A stretch of 64,000 nucleotides of DNA from Lachnospiraceae bacterium. Its GTDB lineage: Bacteria > Bacillota > Clostridia > Lachnospirales > Lachnospiraceae. Under the pieces are notes generated by a model. It saw only the letters and a program-made list of their open reading frames with translations, was not told where the DNA came from and ran no database searches. Every line of letters begins with the position of its first letter. Within the stretch, counting starts at the first letter, position 1. The position numbers and the translations under genes are program-made. The stretch is from positions 54,688 through 118,687 of the forward strand of contig WRAQ01000004.1 in assembly GCA_009780115.1 (NCBI GenBank), written 5' to 3'. This document shows positions 56,071-64,000 of the stretch, piece by piece.

Positions 56071-57663
56071 TCATTGTCTTCCCAGCATCGCTAACGCCGC
56101 TTTTAACGCATCCCCAACCACCCACACATCGGGTGCGATACCGATACCTTCACGATAAAAGGTTTCGTCAAATATATTAATAATAGATGATATAGAAAAA
56201 TCTAAATTTGAGTAAGGAAGATTATAATTATTAAACCCTCCCGTAATGAGGCAGCCAGCCGTATTTTGGCCAATAACCAATGTGTTTTCCATATTATAAA
56301 TAAGGTCGGCAAAAACCTCTCCGGCCGAACCTACATATCTGTCAATTAATAAAACAATAAGCTTATCACTTGCAACAATTTGATCAAGAATATCTAAAGC
56401 GATAAAATGATTATCTCCAAAAGGTTCCCACTGGTTAAAAGGTTTCACCAATTCATAATAATGATGATTAAGCAAATCATCACTTTGTTGTTGTCTAATT
56501 TCAATCTTTTGTTCTGCTTCAAATGATAATTCATCTAAACTATACACTTGTGTATATATTCTAATATGATTTTTAGGAACAATTTCACCCGTTAGGGAGT
56601 ATAGCCACATCGCTGGTAAGTTTCCAGCCCCCCCTCTATTAGAACGTATATCAATGATAATAATATCTTCATTCCTTAAATCATCAGCAAATGAAAGGAA
56701 GCACGCAGCATTTTCTTTTCCTAATCCATACCAATCATCATGAAAAGGATCTGACATTACCCTAAGAGTTATGATTGGAACATTGTTTTCATACCCTAAC
56801 TCGGAACCTTTTAACGGCCATCGAGCAGGGTTGTGTCTGCGTATATTTATAATCTCATCATCATCATTTTCATAAATAACTGTGATGTTCAAACTAATAT
56901 CTACACCCTTTGGTTCAACAAATACAGGTATATAGAAAAACTCACCTTCCTCATTCATTGATAAACGAAAAACCTCATCAAGGTCATATCCGGTTATTTC
57001 TTTTATATATAAACCGGTATCTCTTCTATAATATCTATTATCATCTTTATCGAAAGGTATTTCCCAAGCAAAAAAATTATATTCGGCAGCATATACTCTC
57101 GTATCAAAATATAGATGATTATCAAAGATAACAGCAGACAATTTATTATACAATAAATCGGTAAATAAACGGCGCGGCCATTCTTCCTGTTCGCTTAGGA
57201 CTTTCATTATCTCATTAAAGATAGGTAAAAAAACCTCATCTCCTCCAAAATATGGATAACCTGCATAAGCGTAACGCAACATATCAAAGTATAACTGTGC
57301 ATCATGGACGGCTTCTTCCCGAGTTAATAATCTATGATGAACAACATTATCGGAAGCAACACCGAGCAACATATCGGCGTTAACACTCCCAGGGGTATAC
57401 CCTTTGGTTAACTCATGTGCAACCGATAAATCTGGCCGGTTGTTTCTAAGGCGATATTCATAAGCCATCGCTAAAACATCGTCTAATATTAATTTGGGTA
57501 TAGCCGTAATTTCTGTTTGTTCATCAACTACAGCAGCTATTTCTATCGGTTCATTATTTACTATATCAGAATTTACAACATCACTAGATGAAACGTTTGA
57601 AGCGCAAGCACTTAGCAGTAAAACTGATATTAGTAAACAGATTAGTTTTATAAAAAGTTTCAT
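56071..57663 (-). CDS. S41-family peptidase, lipoprotein
   Basis: A 530-residue protein starting MKLFIKLICLLISVLLLSAC; the LSAC lipobox anchors it outside the membrane. The C-terminal tail-protease domain has IIIDIRSNRGGAGNLPA and DRYVGSAGEVFADL, with the candidate nucleophile Ser in GSAGE, and VIGQNTAGC. The N-terminal 250 residues are not recognised and no PDZ domain is obvious. It would act on extracellular peptides or the wall. The base composition appears more AT-rich than its neighbours. Confidence 0.82.
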   Translation of the reverse strand: MKLFIKLICLLISVLLLSACASNVSSSDVVNSDIVNNEPIEIAAVVDEQTEITAIPKLILDDVLAMAYEYRLRNNRPDLSVAHELTKGYTPGSVNADMLLGVASDNVVHHRLLTREEAVHDAQLYFDMLRYAYAGYPYFGGDEVFLPIFNEIMKVLSEQEEWPRRLFTDLLYNKLSAVIFDNHLYFDTRVYAAEYNFFAWEIPFDKDDNRYYRRDTGLYIKEITGYDLDEVFRLSMNEEGEFFYIPVFVEPKGVDISLNITVIYENDDDEIINIRRHNPARWPLKGSELGYENNVPIITLRVMSDPFHDDWYGLGKENAACFLSFADDLRNEDIIIIDIRSNRGGAGNLPAMWLYSLTGEIVPKNHIRIYTQVYSLDELSFEAEQKIEIRQQQSDDLLNHHYYELVKPFNQWEPFGDNHFIALDILDQIVASDKLIVLLIDRYVGSAGEVFADLIYNMENTLVIGQNTAGCLITGGFNNYNLPYSNLDFSISSIINIFDETFYREGIGIAPDVWVVGDALKAALAMLGRQ

Positions 57664-57740
57664 GATTTAACCTCTACCTCTGACTTCATTATCATTCATC
57701 TTTTATTTTTGTCAAGTTGATTTTATATTATATTCAAAAA

Positions 57741-57777
57741 CTATAGAGTACATATTCAGGGTATATGTACTCTATAG
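57741..57777. repeat. Near-perfect palindrome between two divergent genes
   Basis: CTATAGAGTACATA and TATGTACTCTATAG pair over 14 bases with a short centre. Lying upstream of both the S41 gene and the next gene, it could be an operator as well as a palindromic element. Confidence 0.55.
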
Positions 57778-57817
57778 ATTCATTTGTGATTCATATCTTT
57801 CTTGCTATCATTTCTTA

Positions 57818-57846
57818 TTGACATTAGCATCTTAAAAATATATCAT
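57818..57846 (+). promoter_or_regulatory. Promoter for the 57880 membrane protein
   Basis: TTGACA (57818-57823), 17 bases, TATCAT (57841-57846), about 33 bases before ATG. Confidence 0.65.
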
Positions 57847-57879
57847 AAATAGATAATAACCAGCACGAAAGGATAAATT

Positions 57880-58668
57880 ATGTCGGAAAAACCACAATCC
57901 TGGTCGGTTACTGCGGAAATCCGCGCCGAACAAAAAGCCGCAATTAAAGATATGTCACGCAAAGAAAAACTTGCTTATTTTTGGGAGTATTACAAAATCC
58001 ATACGATAACCATACTTATTTCCGCTGTCATTTTAATCAGTATTATTTATAATATGGCTACAAGCAAGGATTATGCTTTTTATGCCGTAATCCTTAATTC
58101 TTATGGTTTATCAAGAGAAACGCTTGCTGATGATTTCAGCACTTTTGCTGAAATTGATACTGACCGGGTTTTAGTTTATATCGAAACCGAAACCCATCTG
58201 AATATTGATGATTTTTCACCATTTGATATGGCAACCGTCCAAAGAATTATGGCTACCATTGCCGCCGGACAGCTTGATGCAATTGTTACTGATGCCAGCT
58301 CGTTTATTTATTTCTCTGATGCTGAATTTTTTGGTGATTTGCGTTTGATACTTAGCGCCGAGGAACTTAAACGCCATGAAAACAGATTATTTTACATTGA
58401 CCAGGATGTTATTGACAAAAAAAATGCCAATCCGAACTTTGACAACATAGAAATCATCATCAAAACACCTGAGGAAAAAATTCAGGAAATTAAATTGCGC
58501 CGTCAGCCGGAAAACATGATTAATCCGGTACCGGTCGGTATTTTTATGACCGAATCTCAATTGATTCAAAGTGCATTTTTTGGCAATGATTTCCCGGTGC
58601 TTGGTATTATCGGCACTTCAAGACAGCATGAAAATGCGAGGATGTTTGTTGATTTTTTGCTAAAGTGA
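57880..58668 (+). CDS. Single-helix membrane protein, function unknown
   Basis: A 262-residue protein. A basic N-terminus with MSRKEKLAYFWEYYKIHTIT leads into a helix at about residues 45-65; the remaining 195 residues are outside and soluble. The pattern is common among uncharacterised clostridial proteins; I do not know its role. ATG with GAAAGGA upstream. It is convergent with the WYL regulator, 11 bases apart. Confidence 0.7.
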   Translation: MSEKPQSWSVTAEIRAEQKAAIKDMSRKEKLAYFWEYYKIHTITILISAVILISIIYNMATSKDYAFYAVILNSYGLSRETLADDFSTFAEIDTDRVLVYIETETHLNIDDFSPFDMATVQRIMATIAAGQLDAIVTDASSFIYFSDAEFFGDLRLILSAEELKRHENRLFYIDQDVIDKKNANPNFDNIEIIIKTPEEKIQEIKLRRQPENMINPVPVGIFMTESQLIQSAFFGNDFPVLGIIGTSRQHENARMFVDFLLK

Positions 58669-58679
58669 CAAGGGCGGCC

Positions 58680-59681
58680 TTAATATATCTTGCCCATAGC
58701 GTTAATTGCTTCTTCAATTTTGCTTCTTAACTGTGCGGGTTTCAGCACCTCCGCTGAATCTCCGAAACCTAAGATCCAGTGAATCAGCTTTTTATTTACA
58801 AAAATTTCATCATCAAGCGTAAATGACCCGTCTTTATCAGCTTTTATGCAAACATTTTTTCCGAAAGTATCAAAAATATCTCCCAGTTTTTCGTTTTTGA
58901 ATTTAATCACAACCCGCTCGGGTTTCCCGCTTGAAACCTCAGTCATTTTCCGTAAATATTCTGCTTCATCAAATGATTTACCGTACCCGATTATTTCATT
59001 AATGTTTATTTGCTTTTCCTTTGATTCACGCAAATTACAAATCCGTTCAATACGATAATGAGAGAAGTTGTTTCCTGAAAAATTGCCGACCAAATACATT
59101 TTGTCGTTATTCCAAAGAATTTTGTATGGCGAAACAAGGCAATTGCGGCGAATCACTTCATAATTTTTCATATGATTATATTTTTGATAATCAAATAGAA
59201 CTTTTTGTTTTTGATTAATAGCGTTGTGAATAAAATCAATTTTAACAAGCGTATCTTTGTCATCACCGAGTTTTACCCTGTTTTTTATGTAATGCATCCC
59301 ATCCGGCATTTTAGGCAACCCCGAGAAAGTATAAAGTTTGTCAGCAAGTGACCTGGTTTCGGTTTCAGAATTAAACCGTGCCGAAAGAATCGCGTTTATT
59401 ATGATTGTGAGTTCAGATTTTTTTAGCTCATCTTTACGTTTGATTATATAGGTGCGGGAACTTTTAGAATATTCAATATCAAGATTTGTGATTTCATTTA
59501 AAAGCAGAAAATCTTTATAAAAAGTACGCCGTTCAAAACTGCCGAGTTCACCAACATCATTAAGATTATCCGTAATCTGCCCGAGGGTGATTTCATTTTT
59601 TCTGGAAACAGAAACTTTATACAAAAGTTTGTATAATTCTACTAAACGCGCCCGTGTCGCATCAAAATCAACTGATGACAT
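58680..59681 (-). CDS. WYL-domain transcriptional regulator
   Basis: A 333-residue protein: a winged helix near residues 8-75 (LYKLLYKVSVSRKNEITLGQ...), a WYL domain at about 150-230 (VSPYKILWNNDKMYLVGNF, FSHYRIERI) and a C-terminal WCX extension. WYL regulators bind nucleic-acid or nucleotide ligands and often control defence genes. It begins 21 bases after the TIR gene stop, so it is the third gene of the RSH-TIR-WYL operon and probably its regulator. Confidence 0.88.
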   Translation of the reverse strand: MSSVDFDATRARLVELYKLLYKVSVSRKNEITLGQITDNLNDVGELGSFERRTFYKDFLLLNEITNLDIEYSKSSRTYIIKRKDELKKSELTIIINAILSARFNSETETRSLADKLYTFSGLPKMPDGMHYIKNRVKLGDDKDTLVKIDFIHNAINQKQKVLFDYQKYNHMKNYEVIRRNCLVSPYKILWNNDKMYLVGNFSGNNFSHYRIERICNLRESKEKQININEIIGYGKSFDEAEYLRKMTEVSSGKPERVVIKFKNEKLGDIFDTFGKNVCIKADKDGSFTLDDEIFVNKKLIHWILGFGDSAEVLKPAQLRSKIEEAINAMGKIY

Positions 59682-59702
59682 CTAAATCACCTTCCGCTTA
59701 TT

Positions 59703-61067
59703 TTAATCCTTAAATACTACTTCAATATCACCTCGGGTAAGCGTTGCTCTTGCAGACCGTCCCATTTCGAAACTAATTACTAACCAGTGTAGATGCGGCA
59801 GTGCATCCGCATCATTGAGAAGTGAAAAATCACGAACCAAAGTTGAGTTTATTGCTAACTGCTCAAGAAGCGGCATATTATGAATCCCGTCCAAATTTTC
59901 CAGATTAGTGTTCGAAAGTTCAAGAAAACGTATACTCAAATTTTCACCCAACTCTGAAATACTTTTTATTTCGCTTCCCGTTATATACAAATTCTCCAAT
60001 TTATTCATTTTTTCAATGACAGACCAGTCGGTAACCGAACTATCAAAAAGCAATAAACTATGCAAATCCGGCAGTTCCGCAAGCGGAGACAGATCGGAAA
60101 TGGGTTGATTGATAAGTTGAATTACCCGCAAGTTTTTCATATGGCGCAAATCTTCAAGGTTTGCGATGGTTCCGAAGCTTTGACTTTGCTCCTCATATTC
60201 TAGCCAAAAATCATGCACTGTAGTTGGATACATACCAATAATACCAACCTCCCTAACCCATTCAAGGTCACCATATATCACCGGTTCATTTTCTTCCATA
60301 TCAAGCATAAGACGGACGGCTTGTTCAATCAGTGGTTCAATGAAAACATACTCATCCGCAGGGGATATATTGCTAACAAAACCGGCCCTGTTTTCATTTT
60401 GGCTGCTCTCACCTACCGGTGGTATCGCCTCGCTTGTATCATCACTTATTCCCGGTACCTGCGCCGCTTCACCCGCTATATCACCTATTGCCGGCGATTC
60501 AACAAAATCCCCACTGTCATCACCGCCTAACAACATAAACAGGCCGATGATTAATACCGCTGTAATAAGCACCGAAACTGCACATGGCAACAGCCATTTC
60601 GGTGGTTCAAAAGTATTCTTGCTTGGTTTACTGACCAAAAATGATTTTATAAGACGTTCAATTGCGGCATCAAAATACTCAATATTATTCGCATCGATTC
60701 GGTTTTGCACTTGTATTTCTTCAATATCTTCCGGCAGATTTTCAGGGAAAGAAAACCCACGGAGCATAATCGGCACAACATTCTTATCATGCTTAAAAGC
60801 ATGAGCGATTTCCATCCGAACCCAGTCACCCTCATTAATACAGCGGTCAAAACTGTTTTTAGAGCATATCACTACCATATCATTACAATTCTCAATAACA
60901 GCAAGCAGTTTTTTATTAAAGCTACCGGAATTAAGCGATTCAATATCCAAAAAGACTTTAAATCCTTTCTCCGTCAACCGTTCGTGCAAAAGAGTTGCCA
61001 TTGATTCGCCGCCTTCGGTGCGATATGATATAAATACATCGTATTTATCCGTATAAGAAACAGCCAT
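59703..61067 (-). CDS. TIR-transmembrane-LRR protein
   Basis: A 454-residue protein. An N-terminal TIR domain (about 5-140) has DVFISYRTEGG, the BB-loop region LDIESLNSGSF, a CNDMVVICSKNSF strand, and WVRMEIAHAF with the Glu expected in TIR NAD hydrolases. A helix at about 154-178 crosses the membrane, an acidic linker follows, and a short LRR domain (about 285-435, LEDLRHMKNLRVIQLINQPISDL pattern) lies outside. GGAGG eight bases before ATG 61067 decides the start; an ATG at 61082 overlaps the upstream stop (TAATG). It is the likely effector of the operon. Confidence 0.88.
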   Translation of the reverse strand: MAVSYTDKYDVFISYRTEGGESMATLLHERLTEKGFKVFLDIESLNSGSFNKKLLAVIENCNDMVVICSKNSFDRCINEGDWVRMEIAHAFKHDKNVVPIMLRGFSFPENLPEDIEEIQVQNRIDANNIEYFDAAIERLIKSFLVSKPSKNTFEPPKWLLPCAVSVLITAVLIIGLFMLLGGDDSGDFVESPAIGDIAGEAAQVPGISDDTSEAIPPVGESSQNENRAGFVSNISPADEYVFIEPLIEQAVRLMLDMEENEPVIYGDLEWVREVGIIGMYPTTVHDFWLEYEEQSQSFGTIANLEDLRHMKNLRVIQLINQPISDLSPLAELPDLHSLLLFDSSVTDWSVIEKMNKLENLYITGSEIKSISELGENLSIRFLELSNTNLENLDGIHNMPLLEQLAINSTLVRDFSLLNDADALPHLHWLVISFEMGRSARATLTRGDIEVVFKD

Positions 61068-61081
61068 TTTGCATTCCTCCA

Positions 61082-63844
61082 TTATTTTTCATGCAAATAC
61101 AATCCTAACTCCCCAAAATACTCAATCAAACCTTCCATCGCAAAAAAATCAAATCTTTGAATTTCGGGAGTAAGTTCATCCCACGCGACAATATTGTTGT
61201 GCAGTAATTTCTGATTATCTCTAATAGGATGATAACTCCATCCGTGAACCACCCGTTCGGTATTCCAGCGGCCATGCTCCAATTTGGCGATTTCTAATTT
61301 TTTGGCTTCGTTAATATCATCCCAACTGATTGCGCCTGCGGAATCAGTTTTGAATATATATCCCGCCTGTTCAAAAAGAGTAAACGCATATTCGGCTTGG
61401 TCAATATTGGAAATTTTGTACTTGTGTTCCAGTTTTTCCCAGTTAGCCGTACGCTCGCCCAAATCGGCAGGGGTTTCACCGGAGCTGCGCACTTTATTGA
61501 ACATGTTTTCAGCGTACTTTTCGTGCATTTCCATCGCGTATTTTTCATGAATATTTTTGGCCGCCGAATCAAGCTGTCCGGAGTTTAATGTTGTCTTTCG
61601 CTCACTAAATAGGGCTTTCAGACTTTCCGCTTCGCCGGGCAGGGTATAGAGCCTCATGAGCCGGCGGATTTTTTCATCAAGAACAAGATGATTATTCATT
61701 TCATTTACTGTACTGATTACTTTTAATCCAAGAACGAGGGCTGATTTTACTAATGTTTCATCAGCGGTTTCAAGAAAAAGGAAACCCGGTTCTTTTCTTA
61801 ACTCTTTAATACGTTCGCTAAGGTCAGCGGAAGTGAATTTTTTTATTTGATAACCGGCCGCGGAATTTGTTAAAATTTCATTATCATAGGCCACCCATAT
61901 AATCTTTGAAACTACCGGTTCCGCATCCTCATATATATGGTGCATCAGTTCCGCCAGTGCCGGGCAAATCCCCGTACCACCGTCAATATATTGGAGTTCA
62001 CGTTCTAAGATTTGTTTTATACGTTTATTCGCCCTTAAGTAACCCTCTATATTGAAACCCTCAATAATCGCTCTGGCAAGATAGAAAATCAAACCGTCGA
62101 TATAATATGCGAAAGCGCGGTCTTGGTCATTTTGGGCGAGAAACAACCGGCCAAGTACAAAGTATACTTCCGGTTCATTAATCCCGGCATTAAGATGTTT
62201 TTCGGCAGCGGTAACGGCACCGCAGAGCAGACTGTAATTTAAGTTTTCATGTCTTAGTATTTCGGCACAGGCATAAGGATTTGTATTATCAACTTTGAGT
62301 GCGCGTTCCAGCCACTTTTTTTCGCTTGGTGCTAAAGTCGCGGCCGTCACAAGCATGAATACATAGAAACGGCGGGCTTCCAACCACTTCGCACTGCTGT
62401 CATCTTCTAAAAAGCTGTAATTGTCGAGGGCCTTTTTGATATACTTCCGGGCACTGGGATTATTCGGTGATAAAGCTAAAAGAGCCAGTCCGTACTCAAA
62501 ACAAAGCCATGTTTCATGCAATTCATCAAGTTTGAGGGTACCGTTTTTGTATTCATTTATAAACGAATCAAGGATACTTTCAATATCTTTATACTCTCCT
62601 AAATTTCTTAGAAAAGCTACCATTTTCAAGGTATTTTTAAACCTTGTGAAAATGAATTTCTCACAGTAATTCATTACCTTCAAAATTGAGAGTTCGTCTT
62701 TTATTTTTTTAACAGTCATATAAGACGTTTGGTTTAAACTGAATATATCATATACTGTCACAAAATTATTAACCACCGCATCGGCGTTTTCAAGTATTGC
62801 AGCGATTACCGCCGCTTCGCGCTTGTGTTCTTTAAGCGGGTTTACGGTAGTTTTGTACATTCTGTCATGTAAGGTATCGGCAACTATATGCTGCGCAAGT
62901 GTACGGACTTGAATTTCAGCTTTCATGTTTTTGAAGCGGGTAACATCAATATCAACACCCAAAATGTTTGTTGAGTCTTTTTTAAACGAAACGATGAAAT
63001 GCTGAGAAATATATCCGAATTCGGCATCACCAAGACGAGCGCCCGTATCTTCACTGTTTGCCCAGTCGACATCAAAATACTTTTTTATAAATTCGCAATA
63101 ATCAGCTACCTGCCCCGTTGTTTGTAAAACAACGCGATTTCCGCACAAATCAGTCATAAGCTCAAAGACGGTATTTCCGTATTTTTTTGCTTTGCGGGCA
63201 CATTTTTCGGTGAAACTGTCAGGTTTTTTCACTCTGCCCTGAATAATCGCCGATGGACAAACAGATTTTGAAGCCGCCTCCAAAATCAAAATAAGAGTAC
63301 GGCAAAATGCAGCATAATCATCACTTATATTCTCGAAAAGTAAGCGTGTCAGGATATATTTAAAAGGCTCATTCACTAAATCCAACCCACTGTTATTTGC
63401 CTTAAATTCTTTTACTGTGTTCAAATATTTTATTGCTTTTAAATACCTATTACATCGCGCCCTGTCTTTTGGAGTCGGGTTTACTATTCTGCTTTCATCA
63501 GAATTGTGTTGTAAATCGGCGAGTTTAACTTCAATCGCGTTATGATTATCAGCTACCTTACGAATGTAATCCCAATAGTTTTCGCTTTTGTTTCTGGTAA
63601 GATGCTTAAGCGGTTCAATTACATCTTTACTGAATCCTTCTTTTAATAAACTTTCAAAGCTGTATGTATCGGGATTGTCCTCTATTGTATCATGAAGAAT
63701 CGCTATGATTTTCAGTAGCTCACTGTCGGCAGGCATTTGATTCATTACATAAATAGGATGTTCGATAAAAGGTTCCCCCCCTTTATCGAGTTTTCCTTCA
63801 TGAGCTTGAGTTGCGATTTGGATTGCTTTTTCAAGTGTCGCCAT
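61082..63844 (-). CDS. Rel/SpoT-type HD-synthetase protein with TPR-like region and RyR domain
   Basis: A 920-residue cytoplasmic protein. The N-terminal HD domain (about 1-150) retains EHP, ILHDTIED and VKLADLQHN, the Mn2+ and substrate residues of (p)ppGpp hydrolases. The next domain (about 190-345) retains synthetase features: GRVKKPDSFTEK, MTDLCGNRVV, GYISQHF and EIQVRTLAQH. Instead of TGS/ACT domains the C-terminal two thirds is helical (TPR-like, about 380-640) and ends in an RyR-type domain (about 845-915: KLEHGRWNTERVVHGWSYHP, VAWDELTPE), preceded by an IHEKYAENM segment. ATG 63844 follows GAGGAAAG. It is first in an operon with the TIR protein and WYL regulator, behind repeat element R1. 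Confidence 0.85.
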   Translation of the reverse strand: MATLEKAIQIATQAHEGKLDKGGEPFIEHPIYVMNQMPADSELLKIIAILHDTIEDNPDTYSFESLLKEGFSKDVIEPLKHLTRNKSENYWDYIRKVADNHNAIEVKLADLQHNSDESRIVNPTPKDRARCNRYLKAIKYLNTVKEFKANNSGLDLVNEPFKYILTRLLFENISDDYAAFCRTLILILEAASKSVCPSAIIQGRVKKPDSFTEKCARKAKKYGNTVFELMTDLCGNRVVLQTTGQVADYCEFIKKYFDVDWANSEDTGARLGDAEFGYISQHFIVSFKKDSTNILGVDIDVTRFKNMKAEIQVRTLAQHIVADTLHDRMYKTTVNPLKEHKREAAVIAAILENADAVVNNFVTVYDIFSLNQTSYMTVKKIKDELSILKVMNYCEKFIFTRFKNTLKMVAFLRNLGEYKDIESILDSFINEYKNGTLKLDELHETWLCFEYGLALLALSPNNPSARKYIKKALDNYSFLEDDSSAKWLEARRFYVFMLVTAATLAPSEKKWLERALKVDNTNPYACAEILRHENLNYSLLCGAVTAAEKHLNAGINEPEVYFVLGRLFLAQNDQDRAFAYYIDGLIFYLARAIIEGFNIEGYLRANKRIKQILERELQYIDGGTGICPALAELMHHIYEDAEPVVSKIIWVAYDNEILTNSAAGYQIKKFTSADLSERIKELRKEPGFLFLETADETLVKSALVLGLKVISTVNEMNNHLVLDEKIRRLMRLYTLPGEAESLKALFSERKTTLNSGQLDSAAKNIHEKYAMEMHEKYAENMFNKVRSSGETPADLGERTANWEKLEHKYKISNIDQAEYAFTLFEQAGYIFKTDSAGAISWDDINEAKKLEIAKLEHGRWNTERVVHGWSYHPIRDNQKLLHNNIVAWDELTPEIQRFDFFAMEGLIEYFGELGLYLHEK

Positions 63845-63877
63845 AACTTTCCTCTTTCGGTTTTAATTTCTGTACTT

Positions 63878-63996
63878 ATTATATCATGATTCTCTATACT
63901 TACAACTCCAGACTTACAGTCTGTCGTTGACACATCAGGTGAAAACAAATGCCTGCTTCGCAGTCGCTTGTTTTCCTGCTGATGTGTCATTATATC
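63878..63996 (-). repeat. Leader element R1 (copy B)
   Basis: Nearly identical to 23493-23611. TATAAT (63994-63989, minus) at the outer end may be the -10 of the operon promoter; the -35 would lie beyond the window. TGATATAAT occurs at both ends of the element. Outer stem GACACATCAG/CTGATGTGTC is perfect in this copy. Confidence 0.85.
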
Positions 63997-64000
63997 ACAT

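Noticed and set aside
63745..63990. 81-codon minus-strand frame whose start resembles the N-terminal extension of the GH4 frame
   Set aside because: Both are chance translations of repeat R1. In each case a better start with a ribosome site lies downstream.
63878..63996. Insertion sequence ends
   Set aside because: The element is too short and has no transposase. It is called a leader/MITE-like repeat instead.

Overview
The window comes from an endospore-forming, anaerobic-type Firmicute (class Clostridia; family not assignable from this alone). The evidence is a full set of spoVA germination/dipicolinate-channel genes, ytaF, a collagen-like surface protein typical of spore coats, a flagellar rod gene, a membrane pyrophosphatase, strong GGAGG ribosome sites with frequent GTG/TTG starts, and a cellobiose phosphorylase very like that of cellulolytic clostridia. 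No phage, transposase, CRISPR or rRNA was seen.

Layout. 1-10.6 kb: the 5' part of addB, a HAD phosphatase, uraA, a small ORF plus spoVAE behind a sigma-G-type promoter, a collagen-like protein, an EamA transporter/aroK/ridA operon, spoVAB-spoVAA, and two small metabolic genes (DHH phosphoesterase, TSCPD protein). 10.7-16.5 kb: a yybP-ykoY (Mn2+) riboswitch with terminator, then an orphan flgB and a Ca2+/Mn2+-type P-ATPase; divergently, a pentulose kinase (AraK-like) and araD. 16.5-23.5 kb: a five-gene envelope operon (zinc-ribbon proteins, CPBP protease, lipoprotein), a MarR regulator, DegV and a GH4 alpha-galactosidase. 23.7-33.4 kb: K+-dependent membrane pyrophosphatase, ytaF, and a sensory module (sugar-type binding lipoprotein plus two hybrid histidine kinases) reading out from back-to-back promoters. 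33.4-38.1 kb: six tRNA genes, a YfcE-like phosphoesterase, RdgB, an amidase-like protein lacking three of four metal/catalytic residues, a THUMP methyltransferase and a 37-codon Asn-rich gene. 38.7-48 kb: cellobiose phosphorylase, a His-rich SH3b protein, divergent spoVAD/spoVAC, higBA, a DUF6062 protein, an FMN oxidase-like protein, a TetR regulator and a membrane-anchored acidic protein. 48-58.7 kb: DUF2225, glnS, purH, guaB, a BspA-type LRR protein, DUF6106, an S41 protease and a membrane protein of unknown role.

58.7-64 kb holds the most striking cluster: a minus-strand operon of (i) a 920-residue protein joining an intact-looking Rel/SpoT HD hydrolase and (p)ppGpp synthetase region to a long helical region and a C-terminal RyR-type domain, (ii) a TIR-transmembrane-LRR protein, and (iii) a WYL regulator. 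This looks like an alarmone- or nucleotide-linked conflict/immunity system.

Across the whole window, intergenic gaps are filled with nested palindromes: an outer stem, often a small side hairpin such as CTGCGAAGCAG, and an apical hairpin, several reaching into the ends of genes. Some belong to clear repeat families: a near-identical leader element upstream of both the GH4 gene and the RSH-RyR operon, an 80-bp tandem structured unit at 9.2 kb, and a 68-bp pair at 37.8 and 42.0 kb.
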